A stretch of DNA of 64,000 nt from Protula sp. h YS-2021 (lineage: Eukaryota; Annelida; Polychaeta; Sabellida; Serpulidae). Positions 49,763 through 61,800 of this stretch are shown in pieces. Position 1 is the stretch's first letter; each line of letters opens with the position of its first letter. The position numbers were made by a program, and so were the translations under genes. The notes under the pieces were generated by a model. It did not search any database, had not been told where the DNA came from, and was given only the letters and a program-made list of their open reading frames with translations. Location: NCBI GenBank assembly GCA_949752745.1, contig OX457024.1, positions 106,851,692 to 106,915,691 of the forward strand, given 5' to 3'.

Positions 49763-52493
49763 TTGAATTTGCGTTGGGCGCGGTTCTTACTTTAAACCAT
49801 TAGACATGTTCATTTAATATATTTTGGCGGATCACCATAGAAAGCAAATTTTCAAGAGGGGCTTACCTACGAAACAATCGATCGAAATTAAAAAGGAATT
49901 CAATCAAAATTGTGGCAGAAGAAGCATTTTCAAAATTCAACAGCAATCAATAAAAAATGCCCCTTATTTAGCCAAACATTTTGGCGGATCACCAAAAAAG
50001 TAAGTTTTAGAGAGAAGCCTAATAAAGAGAACATTCGTACAAAGTTAATGAAAATCTGATGAAATTTGTAGGAGAAGCATTTTGAAAATTGCCAATCAAA
50101 ATTATAAATGCCCCATATGACCAATTTTTGTGGGTCGTCAATTTCAAGAGAGTAATTTTCAAGAGGGGTCTACTTAGGGAACATTCATACACAACTGGAA
50201 AGGATTCAATCAGAATTGTAGGAGAAGAAGCATTTTGAAAATGAAACGCAAATAAATTAAAGAATGCGCCCATTTGGCCAATTTTAGTAATTGAAAAAAG
50301 TAATTTTTCAAGAGGGTCCTGCGTGAGCAACTCTCGTACAAAATTTAAAGAAAATCTGATCAAGAGAAGCATTTTGAAAATTGGCAACTGAAAAATTTGA
50401 AATGCCCCCCATTTAGCCAATTTTTGGCGGATTGCCATAAAATAATTTTTCAAGAGAGGCCTATTTAGAGAACATTCGTACAAAATTTGAAAGGAATCCG
50501 ATCAGAACTGAAGGAGAACACGCATTTTAAGTAAAAGTTTACACACGTACATATAAACAACGGATGTCCCTCTTTTGATGTGATAAGACCAGCCCGGCTG
50601 GTCTAAAAACCACGTAAGTGACGGATGTACCGAAAATCTACCACACAATACAATCATTGTGGACACGGACAGACGGACGGACCCAAAATCAACAGTCCCT
50701 CGCTTCGAGCTACGCGGTTGTAGGGGGGGGGCTAAAAATCAGAACACTTCTCATTAACGTTTGAACTTTATTTCATAATCGTGAGTAAAACAAATACAAA
50801 AAAATTACTCAGTTCCAAACAAGCCTTTTTACGCTACAGGTTACTGTAGTAGCATCATTCTTAACACAACAACTCGATTAGAAACGTACGTATAAACCAA
50901 TATCACTGGAAGGACCTTAATCGAATACACGCAGGCGCAGATTTCACAGGAATAGCTATTTCACAAATCGCGTGATTCTGTCACAGATCTGTTATGTCAC
51001 AGATCTGCATATGTGTAACGCAGTCACGTCACCGTGAAATACCTGTGCGCCACACATCAATAGACTTGTGACTGTCATTACATGACGACACGCGGCAGTC
51101 ACTTATAAGACATGTAACAGCCGCTTAAAAGACTTGTAACAGTCACTTATAAGACATGTGATAATCGCTAACAAGATCTGTGATAGTCTTTGCAAGACTT
51201 GTGACAGTCCGCTACCAGACTTGTGACAATCATTACAAGGTTTGTGACAGTCATTGCCAGACTTGTAACATTCACTTACAAGACTTGCCACAGTCATTTA
51301 TAAGACTTGTGACAGTTATCTACAAGATTTGTAACAGTCCGTTAAAAGATTTGTGAATAATGAGTGCTTTTAGAAAGAGTGGGATGAAACAACTGAGATT
51401 TTTCAAATTATATTTTTGTTTTTATTTATTATGTTTTTGTTAATTATGTTTTTGTTCCTACCGATAACCGAACTAGCTACAGATAAAAACATTTTGATAT
51501 GAATCCTTTCAAAAGCAGATCTCTATTCTTAACAGCTTGAAACATGTCATAACTAGAGCTGCAAGTGCACAACAACATCAGTGTATCCGAACATGCCAAA
51601 CAACTTTACTAGTCAGCCACTACCGTTTGTTTTTGTAAACAAAAACAAATATTGCCCCCCCCACTCCCATCCCATCCCTCCTTCTTTTCAAACGCTTGCC
51701 TCTCCTTCAGTTTAGAAAGTTTTATTTCGATAATCTTATATCATTTCAGAATTATTTTACTTTATATATATATGAATATATATCAGCAGGATTTGTACAA
51801 TTTTTCCATGATAAAATTCTCTGATATTTCCCTGTCAAAAATATTTTTAGGTTTTCCCTGACATGTATGAGCCCTGTATCTGATATGTGTCATAAGTAGA
51901 GCTGCAAGTGCACAACAACATCAGTGTATCCGAACATGCCAAACAACTTTACTAGTCAGCCACTACCGTTTTTTTTGTAAACAAAAACAAATATCCCACC
52001 ACTCCCATCACATCCCTCCTTCTTTTCAAACGCTTAGAAAGTTTTATTTCGATAATCTTGTATCATTTCAGAATTATTTTACTTTATATATATATATGAA
52101 TATATATCAGCAGGATTCGTACAATTTTTCCATGATAAAATTTCCTGATATTTCCCTGACAAAAATATGTTTAGGTTTTCCCTGACATGTATGAGCCCTG
52201 TATCTGATGTGCCCAGAAGTCGCCCTACGTAAGCCCTTTATCTTGTTTCTGAAAGAGTGGGGTGTGTAACCTGAGCTCTGGGTATCATAATGTTCAGTTT
52301 CTATATCCATGTATGTGCAAGTATAGCAATAAAGAATGTGGCCACTATAAACTGGGCTTATACCCTGTGCCCTTTTTAATCTGGGTCCAGAAAGTGTTCC
52401 ATGCAATCTGATTTGTACACTTTTTTTCTTGATTACCGTCACATTTACTCAATGCACATCTGTTGCATTGTTTGCAGTGCGAGTAAAAAAAGA

Positions 52494-53533
52494 ATGGATT
52501 CCCCTGAGTTTCATAAATACCTTCTTCCTGAATGCATTTTCAACATGGTTTTGTTCAGAAAAGATGCTGATCAATACATGCGAAAGTTATTATTTATGCT
52601 CACGGAGAGTGGTCAGTTAACTGAACATTTACCTTTCGGCGGACTGTATGAATTTTATTAACGCAAAGTTTCGAACATAACTTTTAGCTGGCACGTGTTC
52701 ATATGACAATTGAAGTTGATGTTGTTCCAGCTCTGGAGTACAGCTCGTTTGAAACAAATATACCAAGGCGTTCAAGAACAATACAAGTACTTTGTGTTTT
52801 GTAAAACAATTGGCCGGATGGGTCCCATATCAAAGTATTCAATAAGCTTGTACCCGATAGCTTTTGCAGACACGGAAAACCATTTAATAAGTCGTTTACC
52901 AAAAAGTGGACAGCTTGGATTTAGATTTGCCAAAGCCATGCAATGCAGTCATTATTTCCAAAGAGGTTGCTGAAGATATTTATGAAGCATATCTCAAGAC
53001 ATATATGCTCAAAACAAGCTTATTTTTCTGCGTGTTGTCCTTTCCAAATCTTTACCTCCAACGTGAGCAGTGGGCATTTCTTATACTGAAACATTTAGAA
53101 GAGAGAATAAAAGTACTGTAGATTATTACCAAATTTCTTCGATATCACGGAGAGGTATGATAACGAGTATACAGCAATATTCTCATGCGTTCATGCACAA
53201 AATGGGTTTATGTTAAAACAGGATGAGAAACCGCATTGTTGCCTACAGGGTGACAACCTCCTCGTTATCATTCGGTACATCTTATCCATTCTGGATGCCG
53301 GTTTAGAGGCACTGCGCTGTCCCGTAACTAGCAGTCGCTTAAGCAACATGGCAAAATGCGCCTGCCAACTTCAACCGGAAATGTGGTTAGTGGACTATAA
53401 ACAGTCTTGTGCTGTTTATATGAGACTGTGTTTGGAATACACAAAACTCCAGAGGTAAAAATTAATGAAGAAATGTAAGGAAACCCTCCCTTCCGAAGTG
53501 CTTGAAGTTTATAGTGGTTTGGGAAAACCTTGA
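52494..53533 (+). pseudogene. Mab-21 domain / cGAS-like receptor pseudogene, copy U2
   Basis: It shares with U1 the stop after GGLYEFY and the 10-base loss next to KVDVVPAL. AYLKTYMLKTSLFF and REQWAFLILKHLEERI are in one frame (52,906-53,121), as in arm L. The terminal piece has a further early stop (KLQR then TAA at 53,456). About 120 bases upstream of the first ATG that exist in U1 (roughly 21,077-21,196) are missing here. It is not functional. Confidence 0.7.
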
Positions 53534-55346
53534 AAATTAACACTTCGTTGTTTCCTGTTTGACAACAATGCGTGACCTTTACGATATAAAATAGCTATAG
53601 CTAGATGAGATATAATGTGACTATGTTTTTAGTAATGTTTTATGTTTTTGGAAGTCTTATGACGTGTTCTGTTTATTTGTTGTCAATGTATAATTGATAT
53701 TAATATATGACATATCTAGATTACATATATATATACATATACATATACATAAACATATATATATATCTCTTAATTCAAAATCCTATAGATGCAGCGTAGA
53801 AGCTATTCAACTGGCTACATGTGTATTTAGTGGAAAGAAACAGGGTTTGATGTCATTGTTAAATGCAAGCTATGAAAATCGGCGATAGCTAGAGTAGGGA
53901 ATAAGGGAAGACATCATCAGAACAAACATGTTTTAATAGGTGAATACGCCTACTCTCCTCCTGTGTAAAGTAGTCATCCTGTATGAGTGTTTTTTTTTTG
54001 TTATATGGGTATTTAATGACCATGCACCTTGAAATTAAACACAACTTTCAAAAGCATTAAATTACTGCATTTATTAAAAATGTTAAATATACTAGTGTAA
54101 CCTTATATTAACTCGACTTTTATGTATTTTCTTGTTTTATAGATTTTAGTCATAAAGCTAACAAATAGGTGAAATAAGAAGCTCAAATTCATTAAAACCA
54201 CAGCTATACATTCCCATGATTCAGTTGTATTTGTCAATTTATAGCTTAATTTTGAAGTGCACAGTATAGTGTAATATTTGTCTAGAAACTGCTTCTCTGG
54301 AAAGTTTCTATAGAAACCATTAAGATAAGAAAAGATAACATTTAGTTTTATTTCGGGACTTGGAAAAGTAAAAATTGAACTACATTAATGCGCTTCATGG
54401 CTCACAATATAAACTCATTTAAAAGTTTTAGAGGTTTTCATATTCATATTAATTAGAAGTAATTTTGAAGTCTTTTTGATACTGTGAGGATTATTTTTTG
54501 CGTCTTTTTCTTTTTACTTGACTGGTGCTATGACCACTTCGGCACATATGCAGTACTTCATGCTTCCGCTTCTATTTTAAACTCCATGGCCAAAATACGA
54601 AGTAAAAACAGATATTTCTTCAGAAATTTCAGTGTAATAAGAATGCTGCAGCAATGACGTCATAAAACCACACGCGTTGATGCAGTCACTATATGCTTTG
54701 TTTGGATGCGACAGATCTACTGAGTGAAAAAATACATTTGTTGGTTTTATAAGAATAACGCATGGATGTCGTTGTAATATATAGCAATGAGTAAATGATA
54801 CCATAGTCAGAATCCAGCAAAGCGAAAATCATGTCAAAGTCAGAATCTAGCAATTAGTAAATAAGAACCTCGTAAGGAGTGAATCATGTCAAAGTGAGAA
54901 GCTAGTAAGTAATGAAGCACGTTAAAGTGAGAACCTAGTAATGCGTGAATCATGTCAAAGTCATAATCCAGGAGTAAGTCAGTCAATTCGTGGTGGCGCA
55001 ATGTCTAATTATTGTGTAGGAAGAATATATTTAGGAGTGTTGCAAAAGACGTTGAAACAATTAAAAGAATAAATAGCTTAACAATATTGCAATGAGTCAA
55101 TTATTTCAATGTTTCAAGTTACAATGTAACAATTAGCAATGATTGTGGAATTTATATACAACGCGAGCAATAAGTAATAAAACACTTCTAATGCTACTAC
55201 CAAACAGCAATATTATATTCAATTTATAATTTTGACAAACAGGAAAAATAGGTACTAAAACATTATTTATCATTTGGTGTATTGTTTTAGAATTCTATAA
55301 AAACAATATATACGCTAAACAATATTAGACTAAAACTAGACCGAAA

Positions 55347-56248
55347 CTAGACCGAATTTCGCTACACGTAGCAAAATAGCACCCACTTGCAAGGGCAGAG
55401 ACACAACATATTTGGTCAGAGACACATTTTTCAGTGTTTCGACATAATTGTCAGCTTCCGGATTATTATCTTCAACGAGGCCATCGAAGTGAATATTACG
55501 TAACCTCATTTGGGTTCAAATAAATCAAATTCAGTTTTCTAACCATTTTTTAGATATGGTCAACTTACAGTTTTTGACCTTGACCATGATGGAGGAGGTC
55601 AAGATCACCGAGGTACCTCTTATATAACGTCTTTTAGGCCCAAAGGGTCTAAAATAAGCTCAAAATTGACATATCTCTAACCATTTTCGAGATAATTGTC
55701 AACTTCCGGTTTTTGTCCTTGACCGTGACCCAGAAGGTCGAGGTCACCGAGGTACCTCTTATGTAACGTTGTTTAGGCCCAAAGGGTCGAAAATGAGCTC
55801 AAAATCACTATATCTCCAACCGTTTTCGAGATAATAGTCAACTTCCGGTTTTTGACCTTAGCCGTGACCACGAAGGTCAAGATCACCGAGGTACCTCTTA
55901 TGTAACGTTGTTTAGGCCCAAAAGGTTGAAAATCAGCTAAAAATCGCTCTGTCTCTAGCTGTTTTCGAGATAATACTAAACTGGAAACCACTTTTAGGTC
56001 AGAAAAACTTTGACCTCAATTGGACCTTGACCTTCAAGGTCGAGGTCAAAACATTTTGTTGATTTCACGACATCTCGTCATCCTCTATCACTGTGCCAAA
56101 TTTCATTGTCCTACGTCAAATAGCCTAGGAGGAGTTTTCTGGAAACCTCCGTGACGGAAAAAAGAGAAGAAAAAAGGAAAAAAAGGACAGAAATTTCGAG
56201 AAAAACTACAAACTTATACCCATTTGCAAAGGAAGTTTGCAAGTGGGA
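55347..56248 (-). mobile_element. HINE-like element, minus strand (U2)
   Basis: Same ends, hairpin and internal ~138 bp units as 24,491-25,392. The 5' flank differs (GACTAGT versus GACTACT before TCCCACTTG). Confidence 0.82.
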
Positions 56249-56789
56249 ACTAGTCTATTGTTTTATTTAAATATCTAAAAAACAGAGACATTAGACATTA
56301 ATGAAAACACGCCTTTACTACGCAACAGTGGTTTAATTAATAAAATGAGACAATATAGAAACATCCATGATAGACATGTGATTCGAATGAAACCTTAATT
56401 ATATCACAACATTTTATGCACTAAGCAAAACTGAACACATTGCGAAATAGCAACAAACCGTTTATCGGATCTCAGCATAATCTTGCCTCTTTAATGTTTT
56501 TAATAAATCTAAAAATTCTATAGCGTGTAATACTCCCCCTCAGTTCTGGCAAATGTAACACCAAATTCAAATAACAACTAAGATTATTAGAAAACTTCTC
56601 ATCACAAACGTTATTTATTTGCAACCCAGCGCAATGTAATATAATCATTTAGCAATACCATTTAGTAAAACCCCCATAATACAATCGCTGTAGCTGATAT
56701 TTATACTGGAAAATATATCGACACTAATATACTATTTCAAAATCGATACAGCAAAATTCTTATGAAATTATTTATATGAAATTCATGCC

Positions 56790-57435
56790 ATTGCGAAATT
56801 GATTAAATTTCTTGATTCTGTCAGGGTCAGTAACTCAACTTTTTGGCGTTCATCATCGGCTCGAAACCTAGGAGTTTTTATTGACTATTCACTCAACTTG
56901 GAAAAATATATTTGTAGATTCTTAAAGGATGTAGATTTCATCTTCGACAATTTTTGCAAGTACGGAAATACCTGACAATGGACACCGCAAAAAAATTATG
57001 CACACAATCATAATCTCCCGATTGATATAGGAGAATTAGTTAGAAGCTGCTCAATTAGTTACCCTCACTCCCAGAAGAGAACATATCACCCCGGTTCTGA
57101 AAAGTCTACACTGACTCCCTGTGAAACACAGCATCGATCACAAAGTGATAATCAGAGCTTTTAAAACTCTGAATAATACGGGACCCGAATATTTACGAGA
57201 TCTGTTGATGCCGTATAAACCGGGCCGGTTTATAGGGTTTATAAGATCTGTGATCAAGAGCTCCTTGTTGAGCCACGCTACAGACTAGCATCTGCTTGCT
57301 TCAGATCATTTGAAGTAGCGGCCCCAAGGCTATGGGACTCGCTAGTGATAAATATGCAATCAATGAGGTCTTGTGAAATGTTTAAGAGAGCCTTGAAATG
57401 TATCTTTTTAAAACAGCATTTGAATGTTGATTAGT
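56790..57435 (+). mobile_element. CR1/L2-like retrotransposon 3' remnant (U2)
   Basis: Same fossil as 25,830-26,470, with the same stops. It was duplicated with the unit and was not inserted separately. Confidence 0.75.
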
Positions 57436-57594
57436 ATTTATGTCAGTGTTTGTGAATGACCATTCGGTATTATAAGCCATTTAGTTTCATAAACGATCTT
57501 AACTTTTTAGCATTATTGATATAACTGTAATAATAAGAGTTTGTGTATACTATGTGAGATTATATGGATAACACTGCGTGCAATGTAGTGCTTT

Positions 57595-57596
<2 letters not shown>

Positions 57597-57645
<49 letters not shown>
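57597..57645. repeat. (TAA)n microsatellite, U2 right boundary
   Basis: About 16 TAA repeats. To the right the sequence no longer matches U1. Confidence 0.95.
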
Positions 57646-57655
57646 TATGTCAATC

Positions 57656-57772
57656 GGTTATTATGCAACATGTGACTGGTGCTTTTGCAACGTCGACCGG
57701 TTATTTTGCAACATAGCGGTGCTTTTGCAACATCCATCGGTTATTTTGCAACACTGGTGGTTATTATGCAAC
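57656..57772. repeat. ~21 bp array of six units with a 14-base core
   Basis: GGTTATTTTGCAAC-type cores start at 57,656, 57,678, 57,699, 57,718, 57,739 and 57,759. Two forms, GGTTATTWTGCAAC and GGTGCTTTTGCAAC, alternate over the first five units, with 5-8 variable bases between cores. Confidence 0.75.
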
Positions 57773-57789
57773 ATGTTGTGCAGCTTATT

Positions 57790-58886
57790 GATTATGTTAC
57801 CTTTAGTTTGAAATGTTAGTTTGCAGTTGTAAATCAGGTAATAATTGAAATTCATACCAAAAGTAGGCATAAGTCCATAAGAATAATTTTTTGCCAGATG
57901 TACATAGCATCACTGCTCATAGACGCTGTCTTTTAAAAGCTCCAAGTTAATCGTTGACACACGTGTAAAACGCTTTCTTGTTTCTGATTTAAGGTAACCT
58001 TAAAGATTTCAGCATGATCAATGCTAAGTACTACCTTATATTTTAGTGTAGAAAATATCGTAAAAATTATATTAAATTTAAAAGTAATAACCTCTTTTCA
58101 ATATTTATTAAGTGTTTATTTCTGTTGTAAGATTTGAAATTGATACAACAAGTACTTTTTTAAATTTATACCTTATGGCCCTCTGAACAAAAGATGAAAA
58201 TGTCAGTGCAATGCAATCGCCTGCGTTTAAATTTAATCCATAAAGGTCAAAATATACAGCATATGTACGATAATTTTTTCTAGGCTTTTATTTTTACTGC
58301 AAAGCAATAACGAAAAGTATGGGTAGATAAAACAGTGATTGCTTAAAAAATTACCATTTGTTATGAATATATAACACACTGCTAGTTTATTAAGCTGTTG
58401 AAATACAAACATTCTTGCTTACATTTAGCATTTTTACAGCACACTCGTATAGGAACTTTACAACTACTTGGACACAGAATCTATATAAACACCGGTTTTT
58501 CGAAACATCATACACTACAGACTAGGGGACTGGCTATATCTTTCAAACATTCCGCCGGTTTGTTAAGCCTTTCTTTAAATAAACAGGGAGAAGCTCTGAC
58601 TATATATATAAGACAGCTTTGAAAGAATACACCTTCACGAGCTGTGCTTCAAACTTTGCACAGCGATTTAATGTCTGAACCTGAAGACTGAATTAGCCAA
58701 GGTATCCTTAAATTGAGTTAAGATACAATGTACGTACTGTAAGCTGGATTTAAACTAGCAATCCGATGATCATCATTCGCTCTCTGCCAACTCTCTGGCT
58801 ATTTTTTAAAATTTTGAATGCTGTACCAGACCGTAACAGAGGTCATGTACACACCCTCATTACATCCCCTTACTCTCAGGAAAAAA
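57790..58886. other. AT-rich region, no gene recognised
   Basis: A 74-codon frame (58,398-58,622) shows no motif. On the minus strand at about 58,740-58,800, TTGGCAGAGAGCG and TAGTTTAAATCC form a weak box A/box B pair that may be another tRNA-derived remnant. Confidence 0.4.
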
Positions 58887-61800
58887 GGTAGAGAGCTGTA
58901 AACTTGGTTTCTGGATGAAACTGTTGCACATTCTCTCTTTCCAAAGTTTCAAACAAATTGACAGAAAATCAAAGCTACAAGAGGAGGATTTATGACATCC
59001 TTATGTTAAAACTCCATAGACTAACAATGGAAAAGTAGTGGTTAAAAGACCGACGTGAAAAAGTTTGGAAAACTACCTTCTAATGAACAGATCGATTCCA
59101 TACTTGGCACATGGCAAGACAATGTCTCATACATCTAATTTGCTGTCCAACTTTTGGAATTTAACTCACGGATTGTCCATGAGCTTATCATGAATTGCAT
59201 TGAAAATTTGTTATTTCGGTGACTCAGCATACTTCTTAAATCCAAAGAAGTAGCTTAAGACCTGCAGGAGCGATTTAGTACATACAATGCTGCATAGCCC
59301 CAAAATTGCTTTACTAAGCGATATTAAAGAAAATGCAAAAGACAATTATTAAACCTAACAGTAAATTGAAATGTGGTATAATGAACTATTGGTCATTATT
59401 GCTCACTCTTAACGGCTACGGTTCATAAAGCTTGGATATTTTGAGTACACAATAGTTGTACATCAGAGGTATCCACTATTTTTAAATAGAGTTGTTCCAG
59501 ACGTCAGAAAAGTTTTTGGAAACTTCATATTTTTCCTTCGAGTTCTGTTGTACAACGTAGAGAAACGGAGACTGGAAACGAAAATTAGAAGGAAAATAGG
59601 TAGAGAGCTGCAAACTTGGTTTCTGAATAAAACTCTTCCACGTTCTATCTTTCCAAAGTTTCAAACAAATTGACAGAAATTCAAAGCTACGGGAAGAGGA
59701 TTTGTGACATCCCTGGGTTAAAACTCCATAGACTAACAATGGAAAAGTAGTGGTTTGAGGACCGACGTGAAAAATTTTGGAAAACTACCTTCTGGTAAAC
59801 AGAACAATTCCATACTTGCAACATGGCAAGACAATACCTCATACATCTAATGTGCTACCCAACTTTTGGAATTTAACTCACGGATTGTCCATGAGCTTAT
59901 CATGAATTGCACTGAAAATTTGTTATATCTGGTGACGCAACATACTTCTTAAATCCAAAGAAGTAGCTTAAGACCTGCAGGAGCGATTTAGTACATACAT
60001 TGCTGCATAGCCCCAAAACTACATTACTAAACGATACTAAATCAAATGCAAAAGACAATTGTTAAACCTAATAGTAAATTAAAATGTGGTATAATGATCT
60101 ATTGGTCATTGTTGCTCACTCTTAACGGCTACGGTGCATAAAGCTTGGCTATTTTGAGAACTTCATAGATGTACATCAGAGGTATCCACTATTTTTAAAT
60201 TGAGTTGTTCCAGACGTCAGAAGAGATTTTTGGAAACTTGATATTTTTCCTTCGAGTTCTGTTGTACAACGTAGAGAAACGGAGACTGGATACGAAAAAT
60301 AGAAGGAAAATAGGTAGAGAGCTCCAAACTTGGTTTCTGAATAAAACTGTTCCACGTTCTCTCTTTCCAAAGTTTCAAACAAATTGACAGAAATTCAAAG
60401 CTACGGGAAGAGGATTTGTGACATCCCTGGGTTAAAACTCCATAGACTAACAATGGAAAAGTAGTGGTTTGAGGACCGACGTGAAAAATTTTGGAAAACT
60501 ACCTTCTGGTAAACAGATCGATTCCATACTTGCAACATGGCAAGACAATACCTCATACATCTAATGTGCTACCCAACTTTTGGAATTTAACTCACGGATT
60601 GTCCATGAGCTTATCATGAATTTCACTGAAAATTTGTTATATCTGGTGACGCAACATACTTCTTAAATCCAAAGAAGTAGCTTAAGATTTGCAGGAGCGA
60701 TTTATTACATACATCGCTGCATAGCCCCAAAACTGCATTACTAAACGATACTAAATAAAATGCAAAAGACAATTGTTAAACCTAACAGTAAATTGAAATG
60801 TGGTATAATGAACTATTGGTCATTATTGCTCACTCTTAACGGCTACGGTTCATAAAGCTTGGATATTTTGAGTACACAATAGTTGTACATCAGAGGTATC
60901 CACTATTTTTAAATAGAGTTGTTCCAGACGTCAGAAAAGTTTTTGGAAACTTCATATTTTTCCTTCGAGTTCTGTTGTACAACGTAGAGAAACGGAGACT
61001 GGAAACGAAAATTAGAAGGAAAATAGGTAGAGAGCTGCAAACTTGGTTTCTGAATAAAACTCTTCCACGTTCTATCTTTCCAAAGTTTCAAACAAATTGA
61101 CAGAAATTCAAAGCTACGGGAAGAGGATTTGTGACATCCCTGGGTTAAAACTCCATAGACTAACAATGGAAAAGTAGTGGTTTGAGGACCGACGTGAAAA
61201 ATTTTGGAAAACTACCTTCTGGTAAACAGAACAATTCCATACTTGCAACATGGCAAGACAATACCTCATACATCTAATGTGCTACCCAACTTTTGGAATT
61301 TAACTCACGGATTGTCCATGAGCTTATCATGAATTGCACTGAAAATTTGTTATATCTGGTGACGCAACATACTTCTTAAATCCAAAGAAGTAGCTTAAGA
61401 CCTGCAGGAGCGATTTAGTACATACATTGCTGCATAGCCCCAAAACTACATTACTAAACGATACTAAATAAAATGCAAAAGACAATTGTTAAACCTAATA
61501 GTAAATTAAAATGTGGTATAATGATCTATTGGTCATTGTTGCTCACTCTTAACGGCTACGGTGCATAAAGCTTGGCTATTTTGAGAACTTCATAGATGTA
61601 CATCAGAGGTATCCACTATTTTTAAATTGAGTTGTTCCAGACGTCAGAAGAGATTTTTGGAAACTTGATATTTTTCCTTCGAGTTCTGTTGTACAACGTA
61701 GAGAAACGGAGACTGGATACGAAAAATAGAAGGAAAATAGGTAGAGAGCTCCAAACTTGGTTTCTGAATAAAACTGTTCCACGTTCTCTCTTTCCAAAGT

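Larger units (their letters stand above)
40455..57645 (+). repeat. Unit U2 of the large direct segmental duplication
   Basis: Collinear with U1 (3,810-26,640) except for one rather than two 5.29 kb blocks, no (TCTA)n tract, an extra ~122 bases at 56,290-56,411 and a much shorter (TAA)n end. Corresponding points at the METTL27-like exons lie ~36,639 apart. Arrays within it: 156 bp pair 44,775-45,040; 190 bp array 45,230-46,110; 325 bp pair 46,190-46,855; hairpin repeat 46,858-46,940; 160 bp array 47,290-47,945; 51 bp minisatellite 48,748-49,050; 150 bp array 49,815-50,525; AGACCAGC hairpin 50,586-50,604; 24 bp minisatellite 51,060-51,355; 344 bp pair from 51,546 and 51,889; 33 bp minisatellite 54,790-54,985. 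Confidence 0.93.

Noticed and set aside
57656..57772. CRISPR-like array
   Set aside because: Cores are 14 bases with 5-8 base gaps, not 20-40 base spacers, and the DNA is eukaryotic.
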